From Dehalococcoidia bacterium (GTDB taxonomy: Bacteria > Chloroflexota > Dehalococcoidia > Dehalococcoidales > DAOWKM01), in the NCBI GenBank assembly GCA_030643695.1, contig DAOWKM010000105.1:1-9814 (forward strand): a DNA stretch of 9,814 nucleotides, written 5' to 3'. The position numbers and the translations under genes are program-made. Shown piece after piece: positions 1 to 6,156 of this stretch. Numbering within the stretch: position 1 is the first letter of the stretch; each line of letters begins with the position of its first letter. The notes under the pieces were generated by a model that made no database searches, was not told the origin of the DNA, and was given only the letters and a program-made list of their open reading frames with translations.

Positions 1-1
1 A

Positions 2-1096
2 CTGGGTTATATCATCAGGCTGGGGAATGCCAGGGCTATATTTCTATCGGCTGATGAGTCAGCTAATGTGGTGGGCAACACCGCCCATATTTTGCTGGAG
101 ATAGACGAGTCCCAGGATGTCAGCCAGAAAAAGTATACCAAGGAGTTCAAGCCGATGGGAGCAACGACTAATGTTACCACGGTTCACTATGGCACTACCT
201 GGGACGATTCTACCCTGCTGGAGGAGGTAAAGCAGACAAACTATGAGCTGGAGAGGAAGGATGGCATCAAGCGACACTTTCGCTATGATTGGCAGGAGGT
301 GGCTAAGTATAACCCTGACTATTTAGCCTATGTTGATGCCGAGAGGGAGCGCCTGGGGGAGAACCACCCCCTATTTTTAACCCAATACCGGCTGTTGCCT
401 ATTCATGGTGGTGGGGGTTACCTGAGCCATCAGCAGAGGGCTCAGCTAAGCGGAGAGCGCCCAAGGAGGCATCAACCTGAGTCGGGTAAGACCTATGTTG
501 CCGGCATTGACCTGGCGGGGGAGGCTGAGGAGGAGGGAGCCTATCTGAGAGCCCTGAAGCCGCGCCAGGATTCTACGGTGGTTACCATTGGTGAGCTAGA
601 CTTCTCATTATGCGATGAGGTTCAGAAGCAACCCAGGATATATATTGTTGAGCACTACTGGTGGACAGGTAGAAAGCATGCTGAGGTCTATCCCCAGCTG
701 GTTGATATCCTCAAGAATGTGTGGCATTGCCGCAGGGTGGTGGTTGATGCTAGCGGGGTTGGTCAGCCGGTGAGTTCATTCCTTAGGGCGGCACTAGGCA
801 CCAGGGTTTCTCCGTTCACCTTTACCGCTCAATCAAAGTCAGGGCTGGGTTTTAACCTGTTAGCCGCTATTAATTCAGGCAGGTTAAAGATGTATGCCGG
901 GGATGGCTCAGCTGAGGAGCAGGAGTTCTGGTTTGAGATAGAGAAGGCTAAGAGTCAGTATCGTCCTAGCCAGACGATGAACTTCTATGTTGACCCGGCA
1001 CAGGGGCACGATGACTTCTTGATGAGCTTGGCATTACTGGTTGAAGCGGCTAGCCAGTATGAGCCGAGGGGGGCGAGGGGGAGTATGAGGGATTAA
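2..1096 (+). CDS. Phage terminase large subunit (TerL), 5'-truncated by window edge
   Basis: TerL is the ATPase/nuclease motor that packages phage DNA into proheads through the portal. The frame is open from base 2, so the true start and the Walker A motif lie to the left; 364 codons are visible. Numbering from the codon at base 2, the Walker B block HILLEIDESQDV is at about 29-40, and a YGTTW stretch near 62-66 looks like the ATPase coupling motif. The C-terminal RNase H-like nuclease is shown by AGIDLAGE (Asp near 170), VVVDASGVGQPV (Asp near 249) and GHDDFLMSLAL (Asp pair near 337), the expected acidic triad. No frameshift is seen, and the end matches a normal TerL C-terminus. The next phage-type genes are the HTH and portal genes some 5 kb away, so the packaging module is split by other DNA. 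The family call is firm; the phage type is unknown. Confidence 0.9.
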   Translation: MGYIIRLGNARAIFLSADESANVVGNTAHILLEIDESQDVSQKKYTKEFKPMGATTNVTTVHYGTTWDDSTLLEEVKQTNYELERKDGIKRHFRYDWQEVAKYNPDYLAYVDAERERLGENHPLFLTQYRLLPIHGGGGYLSHQQRAQLSGERPRRHQPESGKTYVAGIDLAGEAEEEGAYLRALKPRQDSTVVTIGELDFSLCDEVQKQPRIYIVEHYWWTGRKHAEVYPQLVDILKNVWHCRRVVVDASGVGQPVSSFLRAALGTRVSPFTFTAQSKSGLGFNLLAAINSGRLKMYAGDGSAEEQEFWFEIEKAKSQYRPSQTMNFYVDPAQGHDDFLMSLALLVEAASQYEPRGARGSMRD

Positions 1097-1122
1097 AGCA
1101 AGTATCACATAGGAGCAAGTAA

Positions 1123-1194
1123 ATGATTGTTAAATGCGATATAGGGGCGTCGCCTACCCACAATACACCTTCTCAATGCAGATTATATTACTAA
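1123..1194 (+). CDS. Possible 23-aa ORF or start of a disrupted phage gene
   Basis: An ATG 27 bases after the TerL stop has a good Shine-Dalgarno (AGGAG at 1111-1115, 7-base spacing) and opens 23 codons (starting MIVKCDIG, two Cys) before TAA. The spacing and ribosome site fit the next gene of a phage operon, but the frame ends just where the AT-rich toxin-antitoxin control region begins. It may be the 5' remnant of a gene cut by insertion of that region, or a chance ORF. No family is recognised. Confidence 0.25.
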   Translation: MIVKCDIGASPTHNTPSQCRLYY

Positions 1195-1209
1195 CGTAAG
1201 GGGTGTCAA
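1182..1209 (-). promoter_or_regulatory. Consensus sigma70-type promoter facing left
   Basis: On the minus strand, TTGACA (1209-1204), a 16-base spacer and TATAAT (1187-1182) match the consensus at all twelve positions. Transcription would start near 1175 and run antisense into the 3' end of the terminase gene. No convincing ORF lies downstream on that strand, so it would make an antisense or non-coding transcript, or it is left over from a lost gene. The region is AT-rich, which raises the chance of coincidence. Confidence 0.5.
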
Positions 1210-1233
1210 TATATATATGTATGAGGAGAGGAC

Positions 1234-1262
1234 TTGACAAACTGTGTATGTAGGTGTATACA
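1234..1262 (+). promoter_or_regulatory. Probable promoter of the antitoxin-toxin operon
   Basis: TTGACA at 1234-1239, a 17-base spacer and TATACA at 1257-1262 (4 of 6 in the -10) point toward the Panacea gene 130 bases downstream. The -35 box is 24 bases from the -35 of the left-facing promoter, so the two form a back-to-back pair. The -10 sits inside a perfect palindrome, which suggests repressor control. Other TATA-rich hexamers follow, so the exact -10 is not certain. Confidence 0.5.
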
Positions 1263-1264
1263 CC
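1253..1264 (+). promoter_or_regulatory. Palindromic operator candidate
   Basis: GGTGTATACACC is a perfect 12-bp palindrome covering the predicted -10 box of the toxin-antitoxin operon. Its GTGTAT half is also present at 1244-1249, exactly 10 bp upstream. Position and symmetry are what a dimeric autorepressor site would show. Which protein binds it, if any, is unknown; Panacea antitoxins are not generally known as DNA-binding proteins. Confidence 0.4.
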
Positions 1265-1270
1265 AGTATA

Positions 1271-1340
1271 TATAATGTAGTATATTATGGTATATAATGG
1301 TAACAGATGGTAGTGTAAAGTAGTATGAGGTAGTAAGAGA
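1271..1340 (+). repeat. Degenerate array with 10-bp period in the leader
   Basis: Seven consecutive 10-base blocks starting at 1271 all begin with TA and nearly all end in G (for example TATATTATGG, TATATAATGG, TAGTATGAGG). The trinucleotide GTA occurs at exactly 10-bp steps at 1280, 1290, 1300, 1310, 1320 and 1330. The phasing may extend upstream, because GTGTAT is repeated at 1244 and 1254. A 10-bp period places the repeats on one face of the helix, as in cooperative protein-binding arrays, but a decayed microsatellite would look similar. Confidence 0.55.
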
Positions 1341-1352
1341 TGCGGTTAAGGG

Positions 1353-1370
1353 GGTTTTGAAGGTAAAACC
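1353..1370 (+). promoter_or_regulatory. Small hairpin before the antitoxin ribosome site
   Basis: GGTTTT (1353-1358) and AAAACC (1365-1370) pair around a six-base loop and end ten bases before the GAGGA ribosome site at 1381. The stem is short and mostly A-U, so any effect on translation would be mild. It is not followed by a T-run and is not a terminator. Confidence 0.25.
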
Positions 1371-1391
1371 TATAAAGAATGAGGATAAAAA

Positions 1392-2012
1392 ATGGCAACC
1401 AAAGTTCATATGCAGAAGATTAATTTCAACTTCGATTGTAGAAAAGCCACTCAAGCACTTAATTATTTTGCTATAAAAGCAGGTGGCACAATTAATAGAA
1501 TGAAAGCAATCAAGTTAGTATATCTTGCTGACCGTTATCATTTAAGGAAATACTGTCGTCTTATAACTAATGATATTTATTTCGCTATGGATAATGGGCC
1601 AGTAGCCTCTGGTGTAAAAGATATTGCAGAACAAAGCAAGTACATAGGTACGAATGAACGCAACTATGCTTCCGATTATATCGGTGCTGCCCCATGGTAT
1701 GGTATGAAATCTAAGAAACATATCGATAATGATGTATTTTCTGTTTCTGACATTGAAGCCCTAGAATATTCGTGGAATAAATTCGGGCACCTTGACAGAG
1801 AGGCAATTGTAAAGCTCACTCATAAGTACCCTGATTGGTATAAACATAAACTATCACTGGAACAGAATTCTAGAATCCAAATGGATTTAAGCGACTTTTT
1901 TGATGACCCAAACTCTGATGTTGATAAATGTTTCGAGTTGACAGATGAAGACAGAGACGTTAGGCGGGAGAAACTTGAAGAGATGCTTTACCTTGAGTCC
2001 ATTTGGAGATAA
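1392..2012 (+). CDS. Panacea (DUF4065/SocA-like) antitoxin
   Basis: A 206-aa cytosolic protein with the Panacea/DUF4065 signature: residues about 17-80 contain ALNYFAIKAGGTINRMKAIK, LVYLADRYHLRKY and the AMDNGPV segment, and a conserved-looking LTHKYPDWY follows near 142-150. The family includes SocA of Caulobacter, an antitoxin that delivers its toxin SocB to ClpXP, and is known as a widespread antitoxin domain paired with unrelated toxins. Here it would bind and neutralise the product of the next gene. The start ATG has GAGGA seven bases upstream; Met7 is the alternative. The gene ends 3 bases before the downstream TTG start, so the two are co-translated. It is visibly more AT-rich than the flanking phage genes, suggesting separate acquisition. 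The last 40 residues are acidic and charged. The antitoxin role is inferred from family and context. Confidence 0.85.
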   Translation: MATKVHMQKINFNFDCRKATQALNYFAIKAGGTINRMKAIKLVYLADRYHLRKYCRLITNDIYFAMDNGPVASGVKDIAEQSKYIGTNERNYASDYIGAAPWYGMKSKKHIDNDVFSVSDIEALEYSWNKFGHLDREAIVKLTHKYPDWYKHKLSLEQNSRIQMDLSDFFDDPNSDVDKCFELTDEDRDVRREKLEEMLYLESIWR

Positions 2013-2015
2013 TGT

Positions 2016-2450
2016 TTGCCCAGTGCATACGATATAATTAAGTCTACTATACAAGCTGGTTCTGTTTATTACTACTACGAGAAGGCTCTCAAATCACCAA
2101 AGCAACATAATTTCATCGTAATAAATATCAACCCATCAAAAGATACAGTCATACTCCTTGTTTGTTCCTCAACTCAAATCGATAATACTCGAAGGCTTAG
2201 AAAGCACTGCCCGAGTGAAACGCTAGTTGAAATTACTCCTAATCAATATCCAGGGTTTAGCAAAAGGTCAATAATAGATTGCAACTATGTATTTGAAAAA
2301 AGTATAGATGAGATTGGAGATATACATTTCCGGAAAAAACTACAGACAAAACCAGTAATGGGTTTGAGATTGGTTAAGAAATTGAGACAAGGGGTAATGC
2401 TTAGTAATCAAATTTCTAATCAAATTAAAGCATTACTACAAACCGATTAA
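2016..2450 (+). CDS. Putative toxin paired with Panacea antitoxin (possibly PemK/MazF-like)
   Basis: A 144-aa protein that probably starts at TTG. GGAG at 2005-2008 lies seven bases upstream, and the frame is the same as the antitoxin's, separated by its TAA and one codon. No better ATG is available near the 5' end. Its middle part has alternating strands, HNFIVININPSKDTVILLVC (about 31-50) and ETLVEITPNQYPGFSKRSII (about 68-87). This pattern, with a small beta-barrel feel, resembles PemK/MazF-type RNA-cleaving toxins or a related barrel; I cannot identify catalytic residues. The C-terminal third is basic (KKLQTK, RLVKKLRQ), which would suit nucleic-acid binding. The role rests mainly on position: second gene, tightly coupled to a Panacea gene, between its own promoter and terminator. 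It could be another barrel-fold effector, so the toxin call is moderate and the enzyme class weak. Confidence 0.6.
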   Translation: MPSAYDIIKSTIQAGSVYYYYEKALKSPKQHNFIVININPSKDTVILLVCSSTQIDNTRRLRKHCPSETLVEITPNQYPGFSKRSIIDCNYVFEKSIDEIGDIHFRKKLQTKPVMGLRLVKKLRQGVMLSNQISNQIKALLQTD

Positions 2451-2488
2451 TTATTCCAACACCAACCGTAAACCAGGTGAGGTGTTTG

Positions 2489-2510
2489 AGAGGGGCGAAG
2501 CCCCTCTTTT
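2489..2510 (+). terminator. Intrinsic terminator of the toxin-antitoxin operon
   Basis: AGAGGGGC (2489-2496) and GCCCCTCT (2500-2507) form a perfect 8-bp GC-rich stem with a GAA loop. The T-run is short, TTTT at 2507-2510, overlapping the last stem base. It lies 38 bases after the toxin stop. For the convergent IPT operon the hairpin would lack a T-run, so it is best read as a plus-strand terminator. Confidence 0.75.
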
Positions 2511-2520
2511 ATAATAGTTT

Positions 2521-2547
2521 CCCCCTCTCCTTATCAAGGGGAGGGGG
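2521..2547. repeat. Inverted repeat, C-rich/G-rich hairpin
   Basis: CCCCCTCTCCTT (2521-2532) pairs with AAGGGGAGGGGG (2536-2547) over 12 bp with one G-U wobble and a three-base ATC loop. It lies between the two convergent operons, 28 bases past the stop of the minus-strand IPT gene. Neither strand has a T-run after it, so it may block readthrough only partly, or it may be a small dispersed intergenic repeat. The G-rich strand continues into further GG pairs up to about 2562. Confidence 0.55.
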
Positions 2548-2574
2548 ACAAAGGAGGAGAGGTTACCAAAAACC

Positions 2575-4212
2575 TTAATAGTAGGCAGTTCTCCTACCCA
2601 GCCGGTAGCCAATCAATAGGAGGAGCAATCCGCCAATCCCGATTAGGGTATATAGAATCCAGCCAGTCAGGGCAAAGGAAAAGCCAACATAGAATGACCC
2701 AGCACCGGTCCACCCACTTTCATTAGAGGCGCCGTCTACCGCCTTTACCCTCCAATAGTAAGGGGCTTCCTTACTGGTTGATTCTAGCTTCTCAGCTTTG
2801 GTTATAGTATATTCTGACTTGGTAAGTCCCTTCTTCTCCAGCACCATAGTAGTGAAATCCTTATCACTGGCAATCTGGAGGGTGTAGGTTATGGGAAGGC
2901 TGTCATCGGTAACATCCTCCCAGTCAAAGTATGCCTCTGCCTTGGCTTTGACGCCCATTTTGGGTAGTAGTGGTGTTGGTATTGGTGGTGCCGTTGACTC
3001 CATAGTAAAGGTAAGTTGTTTAGTGCTGGTGCCATCACTTACCAGTATAGTATGTTCTCCACTCTTGCTAGCCGGGGCGTTGAAGGTAGCGGCGAAGGCT
3101 CCATTAGTATCAGCAGTAGCCGTTTTCACTTCAACATCATCGTATTTGATGGTTACCGTTCCGCTGGCTATAAATCCAGTGCCACTGATGGTGAGCGTTG
3201 TGCCCACATCGCCGGTTGTCGGGCTGAGGGTAGCACCAGCCGAGATGGTGAAGTTGACCGCATATTTATTGGTGTCATCGCTGGCTTTTACTTGATAGGT
3301 ATTGCCAATAAGGGAGAGCACGGCGAAAGTCCCACTGAAGCTGCCAGCACTATTGGTTTTAATTGATGCTGGCGTAGTATTAACCTCGCTACCGGCAAAG
3401 GTGATGGTTATATACTTAGAGGCTTTAAACCCGGTGCCGCTGACGGTTACCAAGGTGTCTGGTGGGCCTGAGGTGGGGCTGATGGTTATTTTACACTCCA
3501 CGGTAAACACAGCCTCGGCTTCAGAACCAGATTCGTCACTGACAGTTATGGTGTGGTCTTCGACCTTGCTCTCGGGGATAACAATGGTGCAGGTAAAATC
3601 ACCATCACTATCGGTTTTAGCCTCACCCTCAACTATATCATCAGTAATATCTGTGCTGCCATATTCTATGGTGATGTCCTCATCCTCACCGAAGCCAGTG
3701 CCGGTAATCTCAACCTCAGTGCCTACTGGACCCTCATCATAGTCTAGCTCAATCTCACCGGCAATTACAGTAAACTCAGCAACAGCTCTTATGCGGGTGC
3801 TATCGTCATAGGTGACATAGACATAATAGGTGCCGCCATGCACATCCTCGACGACGTCACCATCGGTGAGTTCATCAGGCACAGTAAAGCGCTTATTTGA
3901 GAACTCACCATACGTGTCAACCCATATTGAGGTTTTCACCTTTTCGTAGGCGTTAACCTCAAAGTCGATACGTTCACTTGGGACAGCTTCATCGCTGGAG
4001 AAATAGATGTCAACCTCGATGTCAAGCGTGGCCGTGCTTTCAGTGAAATCCTCACCATCAACATAAACATAGTCGCCGATTTCACCACTATCAGGGTCAA
4101 GATAAATATCTTCATAGTAGTAGGCGTAAGCGGGATTAGCCGGTATAACCACCATTAGCAGAGGCAAGATAATAGCTATTGCCAGTATTCGGATGATTCT
4201 TTTGTACTTCAT
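2575..4212 (-). CDS. IPT/TIG-repeat surface protein with C-terminal membrane anchor (copy 1)
   Basis: A 545-aa exported protein. A signal peptide covers about residues 1-30, ending ANPAYA. Four IPT/TIG-like beta-sandwich units follow at about 33-150 (divergent), 153-239, 241-325 and 327-405, each with the pattern P-x-S/T-G-x-x-G-T-x-V-x-I-x-G-T-G-F. A fibronectin/Ig-like domain (about 410-508, with YFDWEDVT and APYYWRVKAVDGASN) precedes one transmembrane helix (about 515-536) and the short tail GRRTAYY. The chain is strongly acidic outside the membrane. It should stand on the outer face of the membrane and act in adhesion or cell-surface structure; the ligand is unknown. It is the last gene of a three-gene operon, 21 bases after its paralogue, with a G-rich ribosome site (AGGGGG). 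No catalytic motif is seen. Confidence 0.85.
   Translation of the reverse strand: MKYKRIIRILAIAIILPLLMVVIPANPAYAYYYEDIYLDPDSGEIGDYVYVDGEDFTESTATLDIEVDIYFSSDEAVPSERIDFEVNAYEKVKTSIWVDTYGEFSNKRFTVPDELTDGDVVEDVHGGTYYVYVTYDDSTRIRAVAEFTVIAGEIELDYDEGPVGTEVEITGTGFGEDEDITIEYGSTDITDDIVEGEAKTDSDGDFTCTIVIPESKVEDHTITVSDESGSEAEAVFTVECKITISPTSGPPDTLVTVSGTGFKASKYITITFAGSEVNTTPASIKTNSAGSFSGTFAVLSLIGNTYQVKASDDTNKYAVNFTISAGATLSPTTGDVGTTLTISGTGFIASGTVTIKYDDVEVKTATADTNGAFAATFNAPASKSGEHTILVSDGTSTKQLTFTMESTAPPIPTPLLPKMGVKAKAEAYFDWEDVTDDSLPITYTLQIASDKDFTTMVLEKKGLTKSEYTITKAEKLESTSKEAPYYWRVKAVDGASNESGWTGAGSFYVGFSFALTGWILYTLIGIGGLLLLLIGYRLGRRTAYY
2723..2754. repeat. 32-bp identity shared by the two IPT genes (partner 4385-4416)
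   Basis: A 32-base stretch is identical at 2723-2754 and 4385-4416, at matching positions in the two paralogous genes. It encodes most of the WRVKAVDGASN motif of the FnIII-like domain. The rest of the two genes has diverged much more at the DNA level, so this patch suggests recent duplication with selection, or local gene conversion. Confidence 0.8.
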
Positions 4213-4233
4213 TTAAACCTATCCCCCTTATAA

Positions 4234-5802
4234 TTATTCCACATAGGCAGTTCTCCTGCCCAACCAGAAGAGAAGAAACCCAAGCAGTACTACACCGAGC
4301 CCTATCAGGACATATTTGATCCAGCCAAACTGGCCAGAGGGAGGGACAACATAAAATGACCTCGGGGTTGACCACCCGCTCTGGTTAGAGGCGCCGTCTA
4401 CCGCCTTTACCCTCCAGTAATAAGGGGCTTCTTTTAGGGCTGGCGGTAGCTCTTCTCCTTTAGTGACGGTATAGTCTGAGTAGGTCAGTCCCTCCTTCTC
4501 CAGCACTATAGAAGTGAAATCGGCATCAATGGTAATCTGGAAGGTGTAGGTTATACCGCTGGGGTCAGTAACATCCTCCCAGTTAAAGTAGGCTGTTGCC
4601 TCAGCTTCACTGGCTTCTTCGGGTAGTAATGGTGTTGGAGTTGGTGGTGCTGTTTGCTCCATAGTAAAGGTGCGTTTTATGGTGCTGGTGCCATCAGTTA
4701 TAGTTACGATGTGATTTCCGCCGATGCTGGGGGGGACAGTAAAGGCGATGGAGAAAGCCCCGTTATTACCAGCGGTGGCGGTAGCTACTTCGGTATCATC
4801 ATACTTAATAGTTACTGTTTGGTTAATCTTAAATCCAGTGCCGTTGACAATAAGCGTGGTGCCAACATTACCTGTAGTCTGGCTGAGGCTGGCACCAGCA
4901 GTTACGGTGAATTCTACCATATCGGCGTTATCCTCGTCATCCTCTACCTCTATATCGTAGGTGCCTGGCTTTATTACTGGCACATAAAAGGTGGCTTCAA
5001 AGCTGCCGCATTCAGAGGTCTTGCCTTTAGCTACCTCATTCTCATCAAGGTAGATGGTGATACGGCTCTTGTTGCCAAAGCCAGTGCCGCTGACGGTTAC
5101 CTCGTCACCAAGTGCCCCTGAGGTTGGGGTGATGGTGATAAGTTGAGTCACCTTAAAACTGATTTCAACCGAATTACCCCAGGCATCCTCTACCATAATG
5201 GTATGACTGCCGGCAGTGCTGTCAGGAATGGCGAAGCTGTAGGTAAGCTCACCGATAGGGGTAGCTGCCTTAGCGCCCACATTTATTTTAAGACCATCAT
5301 AGTAATAGAAGGTTACCATCCCATTGGCGTAGAAACCCTGACCATTAATCGTTACCGTAGTGCCAGCAGTACCAGACTTGGGACTATACCCCAAGATTTC
5401 AGTGTTTACAATACTAAACGGTCTCCTGGTTCCCAATTGATTACCATGGTCATCTTTAACAGTAACATAAACTCTCCCCGGGGTGGCATTATCGGGAACA
5501 TTAAAATGAGTGGTGAAGCTGCCCGAGGTAGGAATAATCTGTTTGATTTCAGCGCCACCAAAGAAGATGGAGAGGCTATCGCCAATATATGATTCAAATT
5601 TTGTTCCGGTTACGGTAACTTTTGTCCCTACTGAGCCAGAAGCAGGGGATAGGGGGGCTACCTCAGGTGCCGCTAGGGCTGGTGTGGCTGGTATGACCAC
5701 TACTAATAGGGACAAGATAATGGCTATTACCAGTGCTCGGAAAATCTGGCTACACCCTAGAAAAATCCTTGCTTTTTCTGAGAACCCGCTATTATATTTC
5801 AT
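4234..5802 (-). CDS. IPT/TIG-repeat surface protein with C-terminal membrane anchor (copy 2)
   Basis: A 522-aa paralogue of the next gene in the operon. The signal peptide is long (about 1-44, hydrophobic core about 22-38, ending TPALA). IPT/TIG-like units lie at about 46-131, 136-218, 221-300 and 304-381, then a FnIII/Ig-like domain (about 386-485, YFNWEDVT, APYYWRVKAVDGASN), one transmembrane helix (about 494-513) and the tail LGRRTAYVE. The start is supported by AGGGGAG six bases upstream. It is expected on the extracytoplasmic face, anchored at its C-terminus. It begins 16 bases after the stop of the small HTH gene and is followed after 21 bases by copy 1, so the three are one transcript. 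Compared with copy 1, the first IPT unit is more regular and the tail ends in VE rather than YY. Function beyond surface display is not readable. Confidence 0.85.
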   Translation of the reverse strand: MKYNSGFSEKARIFLGCSQIFRALVIAIILSLLVVVIPATPALAAPEVAPLSPASGSVGTKVTVTGTKFESYIGDSLSIFFGGAEIKQIIPTSGSFTTHFNVPDNATPGRVYVTVKDDHGNQLGTRRPFSIVNTEILGYSPKSGTAGTTVTINGQGFYANGMVTFYYYDGLKINVGAKAATPIGELTYSFAIPDSTAGSHTIMVEDAWGNSVEISFKVTQLITITPTSGALGDEVTVSGTGFGNKSRITIYLDENEVAKGKTSECGSFEATFYVPVIKPGTYDIEVEDDEDNADMVEFTVTAGASLSQTTGNVGTTLIVNGTGFKINQTVTIKYDDTEVATATAGNNGAFSIAFTVPPSIGGNHIVTITDGTSTIKRTFTMEQTAPPTPTPLLPEEASEAEATAYFNWEDVTDPSGITYTFQITIDADFTSIVLEKEGLTYSDYTVTKGEELPPALKEAPYYWRVKAVDGASNQSGWSTPRSFYVVPPSGQFGWIKYVLIGLGVVLLGFLLFWLGRRTAYVE

Positions 5803-5818
5803 TTCAGGCTCCCCTTTA

Positions 5819-6022
5819 TTACATTAGCCTTTTTCTGGCGCCACGCTTGGGACTATAGGTTGCCGCGAAATTATCTAGGATATCCTGGTTAATTAGCCAG
5901 GTATTACGAATCTTTATCGCCGGTAAGTCTCCCTGTCGGCATAGCCGCTTTACTGTTTCTGGATGAACTTTAAGCCGATGGCTTACTTCTATCACATTAA
6001 AATAGCTATCTAAGGGTGTCAT
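5819..6022 (-). CDS. Small excisionase/MerR-type helix-turn-helix protein
   Basis: A 67-aa protein with a single winged helix-turn-helix of the HTH_17/excisionase type: FNVIEVSHRLKVHPETVKRL (about 8-27) is the helix-turn-helix, LPAIKIRNTWLINQDILDNF (about 33-52) the wing and last helix, followed by a basic tail (PKRGARKR). It would bind DNA as a regulator or as a phage-type architectural factor. It is the first gene of the operon, with a consensus promoter about 30 bases upstream and the IPT gene 16 bases downstream. An integrase partner is not in view, so regulation of its own operon is as likely as excision. The ribosome site is weak (AGAAG, close to the ATG). Confidence 0.75.
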   Translation of the reverse strand: MTPLDSYFNVIEVSHRLKVHPETVKRLCRQGDLPAIKIRNTWLINQDILDNFAATYSPKRGARKRLM

Positions 6023-6053
6023 AATCTTCTACATTAAATATTGCTTTATCAAA

Positions 6054-6082
6054 ATAATAACTCAAATAACTACCTTTGTCAA
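6054..6082 (-). promoter_or_regulatory. Promoter of the HTH-IPT-IPT operon
   Basis: On the minus strand, TTGACA (6082-6077), a 17-base spacer and TATTAT (6059-6054) give 11 of 12 consensus bases. Predicted transcription starts near 6047, leaving a leader of about 25 bases before the ATG at 6022. It is divergent from the promoter of the Cys-HTH phage gene, 25 bases away. Confidence 0.75.
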
Positions 6083-6107
6083 TACCCCGAAGGGCGACAA
6101 AATAGCG

Positions 6108-6137
6108 TTGACTGTTATAGAACATATGTGCTATTCT
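6108..6137 (+). promoter_or_regulatory. Probable promoter of the Cys-HTH/portal genes
   Basis: TTGACT at 6108-6113, an 18-base spacer and TATTCT at 6132-6137 precede the ATG at 6157 by about 20 bases. The 8-bp palindrome ACATATGT at 6122-6129 lies in the spacer and could be a regulator site. The match is fair, not strong. Confidence 0.45.
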
Positions 6138-6156
6138 GGTAGGGCAAAGGTGAATT

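Noticed and set aside
1271..1340. CRISPR array
   Set aside because: Units are 10 bp, degenerate and without spacers, and no cas gene is present.
1206..1454. 82-codon open frame on the minus strand across the toxin-antitoxin leader
   Set aside because: It is low-complexity (Tyr/His/Thr/Ile-rich), comes from the AT-rich phased repeat and overlaps the antitoxin start; no ribosome site and no family resemblance.
2521..2547. Long C/G hairpin as terminator of the IPT operon
   Set aside because: The stem is strong but no T-run follows on the minus strand, so it is listed only as an inverted repeat.
2891..3747. Several open frames on the plus strand antisense to the first IPT gene
   Set aside because: They are shadows of a long repetitive coding frame with Val/Thr/Ser-rich codons; no ribosome sites or domains.
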